From contig NZ_CAMEFX010000006.1 in assembly GCF_945915845.1 (NCBI RefSeq), forward strand, positions 1 to 64,000: a stretch of 64,000 bases of DNA, in the 5' to 3' direction. This document shows positions 36,546 to 45,922 of the stretch, one piece after another (the stretch's first letter is position 1; the number at the start of each line of letters is the position of its first letter). Made by a program: the position numbers and the translations under genes. This stretch comes from an uncultured Actinobacillus sp. (GTDB lineage Bacteria > Pseudomonadota > Gammaproteobacteria > Enterobacterales > Pasteurellaceae). The notes beneath the pieces were generated by a model, which was not told the DNA's origin, did no database searches, and saw nothing but the letters and a program-made list of their open reading frames with translations.

Positions 36546-36561
36546 ACGCAAACGTTTGCGT
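36546..36561. promoter_or_regulatory. PurR-type operator, perfect 16-bp palindrome
   Basis: ACGCAAACGTTTGCGT is a perfect match to the E. coli PurR operator consensus. On the minus strand it overlaps a -35 TTGACG and ends before a -10-like TATTTT (18-bp spacer). Binding should repress the SDR gene at 36506. Other LacI-family proteins recognise similar palindromes. Confidence 0.75.
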
Positions 36562-36661
36562 CAAGTGAATTTTGAAAAATAGCCCGCTTGGGCTTGTATT
36601 CGCCTTTTGCTTGAAATTTTGCTAAACTTGACCGCACTTTTGCGCCATTTTAGGATCTTTT

Positions 36662-37477
36662 ATGTCCCAAATTATCCTTTCCGAAGCTTTACTCAACGCT
36701 GTGCTTGCCATTGCTCAACAAGCCGGTGAACATATTCGCCGATTTTACGGAAATTCTGTGGAAATTCATCAAAAATCGGATAATACGCCCGTGACGGAAG
36801 CCGATTTATTTGTCAGTCAATTTGTCACTGAACAACTTCAGTTACTCACCCCCAATATTCCCGTTTTGTCCGAAGAAAATTGTGAGATTTCGTTGAATGA
36901 ACGAGAAAAATGGGCGCAATATTGGTTAATTGATCCCCTTGATGGTACGCAACAATTTATCGATGGAACAGGGCAATTTTCAGTGATGATTGCGTTGGTT
37001 GAGCATAATCAGCCCGTGCTTGGAATAATTTGCGCACCAATTTTAGATTGCACCTATTACGCCATGAAAGGATCTGGCGCATTTAAACAATCCCAAAACA
37101 TCACGCAAGCGTTGCCCAAACGCCATATCAATTTAACCCACCCCCTCAAAATTGCCGTAGGTAGCGCAAAGAAAATTGAACAAGTGCGGTCGTTTTTAAA
37201 CCCCAATTTTGACTATGAATTTCAAGTTTTTGGTTCCAGCGGTTTAAAAGGTGCACGCGTTGCGGAAGGCATTGCCGATTGTTATGTGCGGTTAGGCAAA
37301 ACAGGCGAATGGGACACCGCGGCGGCGCAAGTGATTTTAAGCGAAACAAAGGGCATTATTTTTGACCGCACTTTTTCGCCATTAACTTACAACCAACGAG
37401 ACATTTTAACCAATCCTGATTTTATAATGTGTGCTGACGATAGCATCGATTGGCAAAAAATCTTTCAAAAGCCATAA
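36662..37477 (+). CDS. cysQ: 3'(2'),5'-bisphosphate nucleotidase CysQ
   Basis: Removes the 3'-phosphate from PAP, a by-product of sulfate assimilation and carrier-protein modification. The 271-residue protein has the inositol monophosphatase fold. Metal ligands lie in LSEENCE near 72, in the motif DPLDGTQQF near 97 and in GEWDTAAAQVIL near 220. It is divergent from the SDR gene, and zwf follows 55 bp later on the same strand. Confidence 0.9.
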   Translation: MSQIILSEALLNAVLAIAQQAGEHIRRFYGNSVEIHQKSDNTPVTEADLFVSQFVTEQLQLLTPNIPVLSEENCEISLNEREKWAQYWLIDPLDGTQQFIDGTGQFSVMIALVEHNQPVLGIICAPILDCTYYAMKGSGAFKQSQNITQALPKRHINLTHPLKIAVGSAKKIEQVRSFLNPNFDYEFQVFGSSGLKGARVAEGIADCYVRLGKTGEWDTAAAQVILSETKGIIFDRTFSPLTYNQRDILTNPDFIMCADDSIDWQKIFQKP

Positions 37478-37532
37478 AACTCAGGCATTATACGCAAACT
37501 CGGAATTTTAAAATTAATAGAGATAATAAAGA

Positions 37533-39020
37533 ATGCAAACAGAAAATAATTGTATCGTGATTTTCGGCGCGTCCGGCGATTTAACGCACCGCAAATTAAT
37601 TCCTGCCTTGTACAACCTGTACAAAATTGGGCGTTTATCGGAGCATTTTTCTGTGCTTGGTGTGGCACGAACAGAAATGTCAGATGAAGTGTTCCGTGAA
37701 AAAATGCGCGCCGCCTTAATTGAATATGAAAAAGCCGAAGGGGAAACCCTTGAGAATTTCTGTTCTCATCTTTATTATCAAGCGGTGAACACCGCTGATG
37801 CGACAGACTACGGTAAATTATTACCGCGCTTAGATGATTTACATGATAAATATCAAACCGCTGGAAATACCCTTTACTACCTTTCCACACCACCAAGCCT
37901 ATATGGCGTTATTCCGGAATGTTTAGCGGCTCACGGTTTAAATACGGAAGAATATGGCTGGAAACGCCTGATAGTGGAAAAACCTTTTGGCTATGACATC
38001 AAAACCGCCAAAGAATTAGACATCCAAATTCACCGCTTCTTTGAAGAGCATCAAATTTATCGTATCGACCATTATTTAGGCAAAGAAACCGTACAAAATT
38101 TATTGGTGCTACGTTTCTCAAATGGTTTATTTGAGCCGCTTTGGAACCGTAATTTTATTGATTATATTGAAATCACGGGAGCGGAATCCTTAGGTGTAGA
38201 GCAACGTGGCGGTTATTATGACGGTTCAGGTGCGATGCGCGATATGTTCCAAAACCATTTATTGCAAGTGTTAGCCATGGTGGCAATGGAACCCCCTGCC
38301 ATTATTAACGCGGATTCTATGCGTGATGAAGTGGCAAAAGTATTGCATTGTTTACATCCGTTAAGCGAAGAAGATTTAAAACATAATTTAGTTTTAGGGC
38401 AATATATCCGCGCAGAAATGGACGGTAAAACCGTTAACGGTTACTTGCAAGAAACCGGCGTGCCAGCAGATTCTAATACGGAAACTTATATGGCTTTACG
38501 CTGTGAAATTGATAACTGGCGTTGGGCGGGCGTGCCGTTCTATGTACGCACAGGAAAACGCTTGCCAACGCGCGTAACAGAAGTGGTGATTCATTTTAAA
38601 ACCACCCCACACCCTGTATTTAGCCAAAACGCCCCTGAAAATAAACTGATTATTCGCATCCAACCCGATGAAGGGATTTCAATGCGTTTCGGTTTAAAAC
38701 AACCCGGCGCAGGCTTTGAAGCCAAAGAAGTTTCTATGGACTTCCGTTATTCTGATTTAAGCTCGGCAGCAAATTTAATGACGGCGTACGAACGTTTATT
38801 GTTAGACGCCATGAAAGGCGATGCAACCCTCTTCTCTCGTACTGACGCAGTACACGCTTGCTGGAAATTTGTGCAACCTATTTTAGATTACAAAGCCGCC
38901 AATGGTCGTGTTTACGAATATGAAGCCGGCACATGGGGCCCGAAAGAAGCGGATAAACTCATTGCGCGCGAAGGTCGCGTATGGCGCAAACCTTCAGGCA
39001 TGATGAAGAAAAAAGTGTAA
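37533..39020 (+). CDS. zwf: Glucose-6-phosphate 1-dehydrogenase
   Basis: Catalyses the first, NADPH-producing step of the oxidative pentose phosphate pathway. The 495-residue protein has [10 protein letters not shown] at about 11-20 for NADP, the active-site signature [14 protein letters not shown] near 175, and [11 protein letters not shown]. It starts 55 bp after cysQ and is 18 bp before pgl, whose enzyme uses its product. Confidence 0.97.
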   Translation: MQTENNCIVIFGASGDLTHRKLIPALYNLYKIGRLSEHFSVLGVARTEMSDEVFREKMRAALIEYEKAEGETLENFCSHLYYQAVNTADATDYGKLLPRLDDLHDKYQTAGNTLYYLSTPPSLYGVIPECLAAHGLNTEEYGWKRLIVEKPFGYDIKTAKELDIQIHRFFEEHQIYRIDHYLGKETVQNLLVLRFSNGLFEPLWNRNFIDYIEITGAESLGVEQRGGYYDGSGAMRDMFQNHLLQVLAMVAMEPPAIINADSMRDEVAKVLHCLHPLSEEDLKHNLVLGQYIRAEMDGKTVNGYLQETGVPADSNTETYMALRCEIDNWRWAGVPFYVRTGKRLPTRVTEVVIHFKTTPHPVFSQNAPENKLIIRIQPDEGISMRFGLKQPGAGFEAKEVSMDFRYSDLSSAANLMTAYERLLLDAMKGDATLFSRTDAVHACWKFVQPILDYKAANGRVYEYEAGTWGPKEADKLIAREGRVWRKPSGMMKKKV

Positions 39021-39038
39021 ACGTAGGGGAAAACAAAT

Positions 39039-39737
39039 ATGAACTACATCACATTCCCAACCGCTCAAAGTGCGGTGGAAAAAATTGCACAAGAATTTGC
39101 GTTATATAGCCAATTAAACCGCCCAGTACATATTTCATTATCAGGCGGAAGTACACCAAAACTGCTATTTAAAACCCTTGCGCAAGAGCCGTATAAAAGC
39201 CAAATTCAATGGCAAAATCTCCATTTTTGGTGGGGCGATGATCGTATGGTTTCGCCACAAGATCCTGAAAGCAATTACGGCGAAGTGCAAAAATTACTGT
39301 TCGATCATATCCAAATCCCGGCGGAAAATATCCACCGTATCCGTGGTGAAGAGTCTGTTGAGTCAGAGCTTAAACGTTTTGAGCAAGAGCTAAGTGCGGT
39401 CATTCCGCATAGCGTTTTTGACTGGATTATTTTAGGGATGGGCACAGACGGACATACGGCATCTTTATTCCCACATCAAACGGATTTCAATGATCCGAAT
39501 TTAGCTGTGATTGCCAAACACCCTGAAACAGGGCAAATCCGCATTTCCAAAACCGCTAAATTGATTGAACAAGCAAAACGCATTACTTATTTAGTCACTG
39601 GGGCAAGCAAAGCGGAAATTCTCAAAGAAATCCAAACCACCCCAGCAGAAAACCTGCCTTACCCAGCGGCAAGAATTAAAGCGAAAAATGGCGTAACGGA
39701 ATGGTATTTGGATAAGGATGCGGCGAAGTTGTTGTAA
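39039..39737 (+). CDS. pgl: 6-phosphogluconolactonase
   Basis: Hydrolyses 6-phosphogluconolactone, the product of Zwf. The 232-residue DevB-type enzyme has SLSGGSTPKLLFK near 34, WWGDDRMV near 67, and GMGTDGHTASLFP near 133. It follows zwf by 18 bp with RBS GGGGAAAA. The next enzyme of the pathway, Gnd, is 1.8 kb further on, after three unrelated genes. Confidence 0.95.
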   Translation: MNYITFPTAQSAVEKIAQEFALYSQLNRPVHISLSGGSTPKLLFKTLAQEPYKSQIQWQNLHFWWGDDRMVSPQDPESNYGEVQKLLFDHIQIPAENIHRIRGEESVESELKRFEQELSAVIPHSVFDWIILGMGTDGHTASLFPHQTDFNDPNLAVIAKHPETGQIRISKTAKLIEQAKRITYLVTGASKAEILKEIQTTPAENLPYPAARIKAKNGVTEWYLDKDAAKLL

Positions 39738-39776
39738 AAAAACACGTTAATTTTTAAGCGATTATCGGAGTTAGAT

Positions 39777-40796
39777 ATGGATTTAATCAACAGCAGTTAT
39801 CTTTTAGAAATTAAACAAATTCTCGCCCATGCACGCCAAAAGGCTTATACCGCTGTCAATTCAGCAATGGTTGAAGCCTATTGGAAAATTGGCGAACGCA
39901 TTGTTTTGGAAGAACAAAATGGGGCTGATCGGGCGGCTTATGGGAAAGAGATTATTAAAAATCTTTCCCTTGAATTAACGAATGAATTTGGAGCCGGTTT
40001 TGGAGAACGTAATATCCGAAATTTCCGCCAGTTTTATTTGATGTTCCAAGATTTAGAGATTTGGAAATCAGTGATTTCCAAATTGACGTGGACACATATT
40101 CAACGCACTTTAAAAATCAGTAACGACAAAGCTCGTCTTTATTATCTAAAAGAAGCGGCTGAAAATAATTGGTCGGTAAGAACCCTTGATCGCAACATTT
40201 CTACGCTGTATTACGACCGCTTGTTGGCAAGCCAAGATCAAAGTATCGTCAAAGCGGAGATGTTAGAAAAATCTGTGCCATTACAAGCTAGCGATTTGAT
40301 TAAATCGCCTACTGTTTTGGAATTTTTGAATTTGCCTACCAACTTGGCATACACCGAAGCAGAGCTAGAAAAAGCGTTAATTGATAATCTGCAACAATTT
40401 ATGTTGGAACTGGGCAAAGGCTTTGCTTTCGTGGCTCGCCAACAATGTATCCGTACCGAAACGTCCGATTTCTTTATTGATTTGGTCTTTTACAATTACA
40501 TTTTAAAATGCTTTGTGATCGTTGAGTTGAAAACAGAAAAACTCACTCATCAAGACATTGGGCAACTGGATATGTATGTGCGAATGTACGATGATTTGCA
40601 AAAACGCTCTGATGATAACCCCACTATCGGCTTGTTACTTTGCACCGAAACCGATAGCGTGGTGGCGAAATATTCGGTATTGAACGATAGCTCGCAGCTT
40701 TTTGCCAGCAAATATATGGCATATTTACCGTCAGAAGAAGAATTGGTGCGAGAAATTGAAAATCAGAAGATGATTTTTGAGCAAAATCATAGTTAG
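39777..40796 (+). CDS. DUF1016 (YhcG-type) PDDEXK nuclease-domain protein, second paralogue
   Basis: A 339-residue paralogue of the protein at 24817, with the same two-part build. DUF1016 N-terminal landmarks are YWKIGERIVLEEQ, GFGERNIRNFRQFYL and KLTWTHIQRTL. The nuclease-like core has the Asp of DFFIDLVFYN and the E-x-K of VIVELKTEKL, followed by QLDMYVRMYDD. The two proteins share pattern rather than close identity, which suggests separate acquisition. It lies 39 bp after pgl, inside the zwf-pgl-gnd stretch. No restriction-modification partner is next to it. Confidence 0.85.
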   Translation: MDLINSSYLLEIKQILAHARQKAYTAVNSAMVEAYWKIGERIVLEEQNGADRAAYGKEIIKNLSLELTNEFGAGFGERNIRNFRQFYLMFQDLEIWKSVISKLTWTHIQRTLKISNDKARLYYLKEAAENNWSVRTLDRNISTLYYDRLLASQDQSIVKAEMLEKSVPLQASDLIKSPTVLEFLNLPTNLAYTEAELEKALIDNLQQFMLELGKGFAFVARQQCIRTETSDFFIDLVFYNYILKCFVIVELKTEKLTHQDIGQLDMYVRMYDDLQKRSDDNPTIGLLLCTETDSVVAKYSVLNDSSQLFASKYMAYLPSEEELVREIENQKMIFEQNHS

Positions 40797-40801
40797 GAAA
40801 A

Positions 40802-41164
40802 ATGATGTCAATACTGGCTTATATTTTAACAACCCTTGTCGCCCTTGAGCATTTCTACATTATGTATTTGGAAATGTTTGCATTAAACAGCCCAAAGGCA
40901 AGGCAGATTTTTAATTTAGATGAACAAACAGCAAGCAATCCTAAAATTCAGTTGTTGTTTGCTAATCAAGGGTTATATAACGGATTTTTAGCTGCAGGGA
41001 TTATTTTTTCCCTTTGTATTCAACAAAGTGCGGTCACTTATTTCTTTTTAAGTTGCGTGATTGTCGCCGCAGTTTATGGGGCGATAAGTGCGAAGAATAA
41101 AGGAATTTTGATTAAACAGGGATTGCCGGCGATGTTGGCGTTAGTGGCAAATTTACTCACATAG
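40802..41164 (+). CDS. DUF1304 family membrane protein
   Basis: A 120-residue inner-membrane protein with about four hydrophobic helices. It matches the DUF1304 pattern, with the early acidic/His face ALEHFYIMYLEMF, the NQGLYNGFLAAG motif near 58, and GAISAKNKGI near 98. Function is unknown. It begins 5 bp after the DUF1016 stop and ends 8 bp before the next small gene, so the three probably share a transcript. Confidence 0.8.
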   Translation: MMSILAYILTTLVALEHFYIMYLEMFALNSPKARQIFNLDEQTASNPKIQLLFANQGLYNGFLAAGIIFSLCIQQSAVTYFFLSCVIVAAVYGAISAKNKGILIKQGLPAMLALVANLLT

Positions 41165-41172
41165 AGCTAATA

Positions 41173-41502
41173 ATGAACTTAAACCAAAAAGTTTTTACAG
41201 CACTTCAAAATAGTGAAACAGGTGAAGTGAGCAACCAAACCCAGTTTCATTATTATCAACAAGATAAAATGATTTGGGCTGAATATTCGGGTGGTGAAAT
41301 TTTAAAAGGTTTTTTAATCGGAAAATGGATAAATGCCTCACAAATTGAGTTTACTTACCAACATTTAAACCAAAAACTAGAAAATCGACTTGGACGTTGT
41401 GTCACAACATTTGAAGTAGAGAATGGCAAATTAATAGGGACAGAACATTGGCAATGGTTAGATACCCTTGAGCAAGGTTCTTCATTAATTAAAGAAATTT
41501 AA
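41173..41502 (+). CDS. Small protein sometimes labelled n-acetylglutamate synthase
   Basis: A 109-residue soluble beta-rich protein. NSETGEVSNQTQFHYYQQDK, YSGGEILKGFLIGKW and the C-terminal EHWQWLDTLEQG match a widespread family of small proteins. Databases often name that family n-acetylglutamate synthase, a label without clear support; it lacks a GNAT acetyltransferase fold. I treat the function as unknown. A USS follows the stop directly. Confidence 0.65.
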   Translation: MNLNQKVFTALQNSETGEVSNQTQFHYYQQDKMIWAEYSGGEILKGFLIGKWINASQIEFTYQHLNQKLENRLGRCVTTFEVENGKLIGTEHWQWLDTLEQGSSLIKEI

Positions 41503-41553
41503 AGTGCGGTCAATTTTCCGCAAATAAGTTTAACAATCCAACAGGAGCAAAAA

Positions 41554-43008
41554 ATGTCAGTAAAAGGCGATATCGGCGTTATCGGTTTAGCGGTAATGGG
41601 TCAGAACCTTATTTTAAATATGAACGACAACGGCTTTAAAGTCGTGGCGTATAACCGTACTACGTCAAAAGTGGACGAGTTTTTAGAAGGTGCGGCGAAA
41701 GGCACGAATATTATCGGGGCGTATTCGTTAGAAGATTTAGCCGCGAAATTAGAAAAACCACGCAAAGTGATGTTAATGGTGCGTGCGGGTGAAGTGGTCG
41801 ATCAATTTATTGATGCATTATTACCGCACTTAGAAGAAGGCGACATCATCATTGATGGCGGTAACTCAAACTACCCGGATACAAACCGCCGTGTGAAAGC
41901 GTTAGCGGAAAAAGGCATTCGCTTTATCGGTTCGGGTGTATCGGGCGGTGAAGAAGGGGCACGTCACGGGCCTTCTATTATGCCGGGCGGTAATGAAGAA
42001 GCTTGGCAATATGTGAAACCGATTTTCCAAGCGATTTCAGCGAAAACCGACAAAGGCGAGCCTTGCTGTGACTGGGTAGGCAAAGAAGGGGCTGGTCATT
42101 TCGTGAAAATGGTACACAACGGTATTGAATACGGCGATATGCAATTAATCTGTGAAGCCTACCAGTTCTTAAAAGACGGTTTAGGTTTAAGCTATGATGA
42201 AATGCAAGCAATCTTTGCGGAATGGAAAAAAACTGAACTTGACAGCTATTTGATTGATATTACAACGGATATTTTAGGTTACAAAGACACAGACGGCACA
42301 CCGTTAGTGGAAAAAATCCTTGATACCGCAGGTCAAAAAGGTACAGGTAAATGGACGGGGATCAACGCATTAGATTTCGGTATTCCATTAACTTTAATCA
42401 CCGAGTCAGTATTTGCTCGTTGCGTATCTTCATTCAAAGATCAACGTGTTGCCGCATCTAAACTGTTCAACAAAACCATCGGCAAAGTTGAAGGCGACAA
42501 ACAAGTTTGGATCGAAGCGGTGCGTAAAGCGTTATTAGCATCAAAAATTATCTCTTACGCACAAGGCTTTATGCTTATTCGTGAAGCGTCTGAAAACTTC
42601 GGTTGGGACATCAACTACGGTGCAACAGCGTTATTATGGCGTGAAGGTTGTATCATTCGTAGCCGTTTCTTAGGCAACATTCGTGATGCTTACGAAGCGA
42701 ACCCGGATTTAGTGTTCTTAGGTTCAGATGCCTATTTCAAAGGCATTTTAGAAAACGCATTAAGCGACTGGCGTAAAGTGGTAGCAAAATCTATCGAAGT
42801 GGGTATCCCAATGCCTTGTATGGCAAGTGCGATTACCTTCTTAGATGGTTATACCTCTGAGCGAGTGCCTGCAAACTTACTTCAAGCACAACGTGACTAC
42901 TTCGGCGCACACACTTACGAGCGTACCGACAAACCTCGTGGCGAGTTCTTCCACACTAACTGGACAGGTCGTGGTGGAAATACGGCATCGACTACGTATG
43001 ATGTGTAG
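41554..43008 (+). CDS. gnd: 6-phosphogluconate dehydrogenase (decarboxylating)
   Basis: Converts 6-phosphogluconate to ribulose-5-phosphate, CO2 and NADPH. The 484-residue protein has the NADP motif GVIGLAVMGQNL at about 9-20, YNRTTSKV, GSGVSGGEEGARHGPS near 130 and the catalytic-Lys block GAGHFVKMVHNGIEYGD near 180. AGGAGCA precedes the ATG. It completes the oxidative branch begun by zwf and pgl, from which it is separated by three accessory genes. Confidence 0.97.
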   Translation: MSVKGDIGVIGLAVMGQNLILNMNDNGFKVVAYNRTTSKVDEFLEGAAKGTNIIGAYSLEDLAAKLEKPRKVMLMVRAGEVVDQFIDALLPHLEEGDIIIDGGNSNYPDTNRRVKALAEKGIRFIGSGVSGGEEGARHGPSIMPGGNEEAWQYVKPIFQAISAKTDKGEPCCDWVGKEGAGHFVKMVHNGIEYGDMQLICEAYQFLKDGLGLSYDEMQAIFAEWKKTELDSYLIDITTDILGYKDTDGTPLVEKILDTAGQKGTGKWTGINALDFGIPLTLITESVFARCVSSFKDQRVAASKLFNKTIGKVEGDKQVWIEAVRKALLASKIISYAQGFMLIREASENFGWDINYGATALLWREGCIIRSRFLGNIRDAYEANPDLVFLGSDAYFKGILENALSDWRKVVAKSIEVGIPMPCMASAITFLDGYTSERVPANLLQAQRDYFGAHTYERTDKPRGEFFHTNWTGRGGNTASTTYDV

Positions 43009-43037
43009 TTTCTTGTCATCTAAATAACATCAAAACT

Positions 43038-43068
43038 GACCGCACTTTTAAACCAGTGCGGTCTTTTA
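43038..43068 (+). terminator. USS-pair terminator after gnd
   Basis: GACCGCACT (43038) and AGTGCGGTC (ending 43063) around TTTAAACC are followed by TTTTATT. Confidence 0.75.
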
Positions 43069-43175
43069 TTAAACGAAATAATCCGTAATTTCTCACGACA
43101 GTTTTTTATTATTTCGTGCGAGCTGTGCTAGAATATCGCGCATCAAACACAACCTTATTTGACTTGGAGAATCTT

Positions 43176-45020
43176 ATGCCAATTTTACGTTCAGCGACAT
43201 CAACTCAAGGTCGCAATATGGCAGGCGCACGTGCGTTATGGCGTGCAACAGGAATGAAAGAAAACGACTTCGGCAAACCGATTATTGCTGTGGTGAACTC
43301 ATTTACCCAATTCGTGCCGGGTCACGTGCATTTACGTGATGTGGGCAAATTAGTCGCGGAAGAAATCGAAAAAGCAGGCGGCGTGGCAAAAGAATTTAAT
43401 ACCATTGCAGTAGATGATGGGATCGCGATGGGTCACGGCGGTATGCTTTATTCTTTACCAAGCCGCGATTTAATTGCCGACAGTGTGGAATATATGGTGA
43501 ATGCCCATTGCGCAGATGCGATGGTGTGTATTTCAAACTGTGACAAAATCACCCCGGGGATGTTAATGGCGGCAATGCGTTTGAACATTCCAACCATTTT
43601 CGTTTCAGGCGGTCCAATGGAAGCGGGGAAAACCAAATTATCTGACCAATTAATCCGTTTAGACTTAATCGATGCGATGATTCAAAGTGCGGACTGCAAT
43701 GTGTCCGATTCAGACGTGGACGCTATTGAGAAAGCCGCTTGCCCAACTTGTGGCTCTTGCTCAGGAATGTTTACCGCCAACTCAATGAACTGTTTAACGG
43801 AAGCATTAGGCTTATCTTTGCCGGGTAACGGTTCGATGCTTGCCACTCACGCAGACCGCAAAGAACTCTTTTTAGAAGCCGGTCGCCGCATTGTGGATTT
43901 ATGCAAACGTCATTATCTGGAAGACGATTACAGCGTATTACCACGCTCAATCGCGACCTTTGATGCCTTTGAAAATGCCATGAGCTTGGATATTGCCATG
44001 GGCGGCTCAAGTAACACCGTTTTACACTTACTTGCCACCGCACAAGAAGCCGGCGTGGATTTCAAAATGGCGGATATTGACCGTTTATCACGCATTGTGC
44101 CTTGCTTAAGTAAAATCGCACCAAACACCAATAAATACCATATGGAAGATGTTCACCGCGCAGGTGGGATTATGGGCATTTTAGGGGAATTGGATCGCGC
44201 CGGTTTAATCCACCGCAATGTGAAAACCATTCTGGGTTTAACCATGGAAGAACAGTTAAACCAATACGATATTATGCGCAACAAAGACGCGGATTTACAT
44301 AAATTCTTCCGCGCAGGCCCTGCCGGTATTCGCACCACAGAAGCCTTTTCACAAGATTGCCGTTGGGATTCGGTAGATGATGACCGTGCAACGGGTTGTA
44401 TCCGTGATCGCGCGCACGCCGTGACCGAAGAAGGCGGTTTAGCCGTATTATTCGGCAATATTGCCAAAGACGGTTGTATCGTGAAAACTGCCGGCGTAGA
44501 TGAATCCATTTGGAAATTTACCGGTAAAGCCATTGTGTTTGAAAGCCAAGAAGACGCGGTAGCCGGCATTTTAGGTGGCAAAGTGAAAGAAGGTCACGTG
44601 GTGGTTATCCGTTACGAAGGCCCGAAAGGCGGCCCGGGTATGCAAGAAATGCTTTACCCAACCAGCTATTTAAAATCCATGGGCTTGGGCAAAAAATGTG
44701 CGTTATTAACAGACGGTCGTTTCTCAGGCGGTACTTCAGGCTTATCCATCGGTCATGCTTCACCGGAAGCGGCATCAGGCGGTGCCATTGCCTTAGTACA
44801 AGACGGCGATACCATTGAAATCGACATTCCTAACCGCTCTATTCATCTTGCCATTTCAGATGAAGAAATGGCGGCTCGCCAAACGGAAATGGAAGCCCGT
44901 GGTGATAAAGCATGGCAACCCGTTAGCCGCGAACGTGAAGTTTCCTTCGCGTTAAAAGTGTTTGGTCACTTTGCCACATCCGCAGATAAAGGTGCGGTGC
45001 GCGATAGAACCAAACTGTAA
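43176..45020 (+). CDS. ilvD: Dihydroxy-acid dehydratase
   Basis: Fe-S enzyme that dehydrates dihydroxy-acids in isoleucine and valine synthesis. The 614-residue protein has cluster cysteines in [10 protein letters not shown] and [12 protein letters not shown] near 195-205, and [14 protein letters not shown] near the C-terminus. The start at 43176 ([15 protein letters not shown]) has TTGGAGA before it and matches the family; the frame extends 60 bp upstream without an RBS. ilvA follows after one gene, a common linkage. Confidence 0.96.
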   Translation: MPILRSATSTQGRNMAGARALWRATGMKENDFGKPIIAVVNSFTQFVPGHVHLRDVGKLVAEEIEKAGGVAKEFNTIAVDDGIAMGHGGMLYSLPSRDLIADSVEYMVNAHCADAMVCISNCDKITPGMLMAAMRLNIPTIFVSGGPMEAGKTKLSDQLIRLDLIDAMIQSADCNVSDSDVDAIEKAACPTCGSCSGMFTANSMNCLTEALGLSLPGNGSMLATHADRKELFLEAGRRIVDLCKRHYLEDDYSVLPRSIATFDAFENAMSLDIAMGGSSNTVLHLLATAQEAGVDFKMADIDRLSRIVPCLSKIAPNTNKYHMEDVHRAGGIMGILGELDRAGLIHRNVKTILGLTMEEQLNQYDIMRNKDADLHKFFRAGPAGIRTTEAFSQDCRWDSVDDDRATGCIRDRAHAVTEEGGLAVLFGNIAKDGCIVKTAGVDESIWKFTGKAIVFESQEDAVAGILGGKVKEGHVVVIRYEGPKGGPGMQEMLYPTSYLKSMGLGKKCALLTDGRFSGGTSGLSIGHASPEAASGGAIALVQDGDTIEIDIPNRSIHLAISDEEMAARQTEMEARGDKAWQPVSREREVSFALKVFGHFATSADKGAVRDRTKL

Positions 45021-45025
45021 TCCAT

Positions 45026-45065
45026 AAAGCGCGGTTAAAAATATTGTCTTTTTTGACCGCGCTTT
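45026..45065 (+). terminator. Hairpin after ilvD from variant uptake signals
   Basis: AAAGCGCGGT (45026) and ACCGCGCTTT (ending 45065) pair. Both arms differ from the uptake signal at one base (GTGC to GCGC), which keeps the stem paired. A T-rich loop lies between. Confidence 0.55.
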
Positions 45066-45083
45066 CCATATTAAGGATCGCGT

Positions 45084-45917
45084 ATGGTAGATTATTTCTT
45101 ATCTCTTAATCCTGTTTGCCAAGCCTTTGCCGCAGGATTATTTACTTGGGCATTAACAGCCTTTGGTGCCGCATTCGTTTTTTTCTTTAAAAATGTTAAC
45201 CGTAAGCTACTCGATATTTTAATGGGTGCCGCCGCAGGCGTGATGATTGCCGCGTCCTTTTGGTCATTGCTATCCCCTGCGCTGGATTATGCGGAAGCGG
45301 ATTATGGCAAATTTGCGTGGGCACCTGTCACCATCGGTTTCTTGTTCGGCGGATTTTTCTTACGTTTTATTGACCATATTGTGCCGCATCTGCATTTAAG
45401 CAAACCCATTACAGAAGCAGAAGGTGGCGCGCTTTACAACAAAAAGAAACTGTCCAAATCTACCTTACTTTTTTTAGCGATCACGATTCATAATTTCCCC
45501 GAAGGTCTTGCTGTGGGTGTCACTTTTGGCGCATTAGCTTCACAAGTTCCCAATGTGGATATTTCAGTCATGGCGGCAATTAGCTTAGCTCTCGGTATTG
45601 GTTTGCAGAATATTCCCGAAGGGGCGGCGCTTTCTTTGCCTATCCGTGCAGAAGGAAAAAGTCGCACAAAAGCCTTTGCCTACGGTGCAATGTCTGCCAT
45701 TGTGGAACCTATCGGTGCGGTAATGGGGGCGGCTTTTGTTATGTCTATGACTAATATTTTGCCCTACGCCCTTGCCTTTGCGGCCGGTGCAATGATTTTC
45801 GTTGTGGTTGAAGAATTAATTCCTGAATCACAAAGCGGTGGAAACAGCGATAGTGCAACCCTTGGTTTATTACTTGGGTTTGTGGTAATGATGATTTTAG
45901 ATGTGGCTTTAGGATAA
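45084..45917 (+). CDS. ZIP-family metal transporter
   Basis: A 277-residue inner-membrane transporter, probably for zinc or other divalent metals. Eight membrane helices are expected. Metal-binding [11 protein letters not shown] (near 137) in helix 4 and [11 protein letters not shown] (near 174) in helix 5 are the ZIP signatures. It belongs to the GufA/ZupT-like branch. It is 5 bp before ilvA and 63 bp after ilvD, so read-through in the ilvD-ilvA direction is likely although the function is unrelated. Confidence 0.88.
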   Translation: MVDYFLSLNPVCQAFAAGLFTWALTAFGAAFVFFFKNVNRKLLDILMGAAAGVMIAASFWSLLSPALDYAEADYGKFAWAPVTIGFLFGGFFLRFIDHIVPHLHLSKPITEAEGGALYNKKKLSKSTLLFLAITIHNFPEGLAVGVTFGALASQVPNVDISVMAAISLALGIGLQNIPEGAALSLPIRAEGKSRTKAFAYGAMSAIVEPIGAVMGAAFVMSMTNILPYALAFAAGAMIFVVVEELIPESQSGGNSDSATLGLLLGFVVMMILDVALG

Positions 45918-45922
45918 TTAAC

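Noticed and set aside
44153..44581. Open frame of 142 codons on the minus strand
   Set aside because: It is an antisense shadow of ilvD; composition follows the codon pattern of ilvD.
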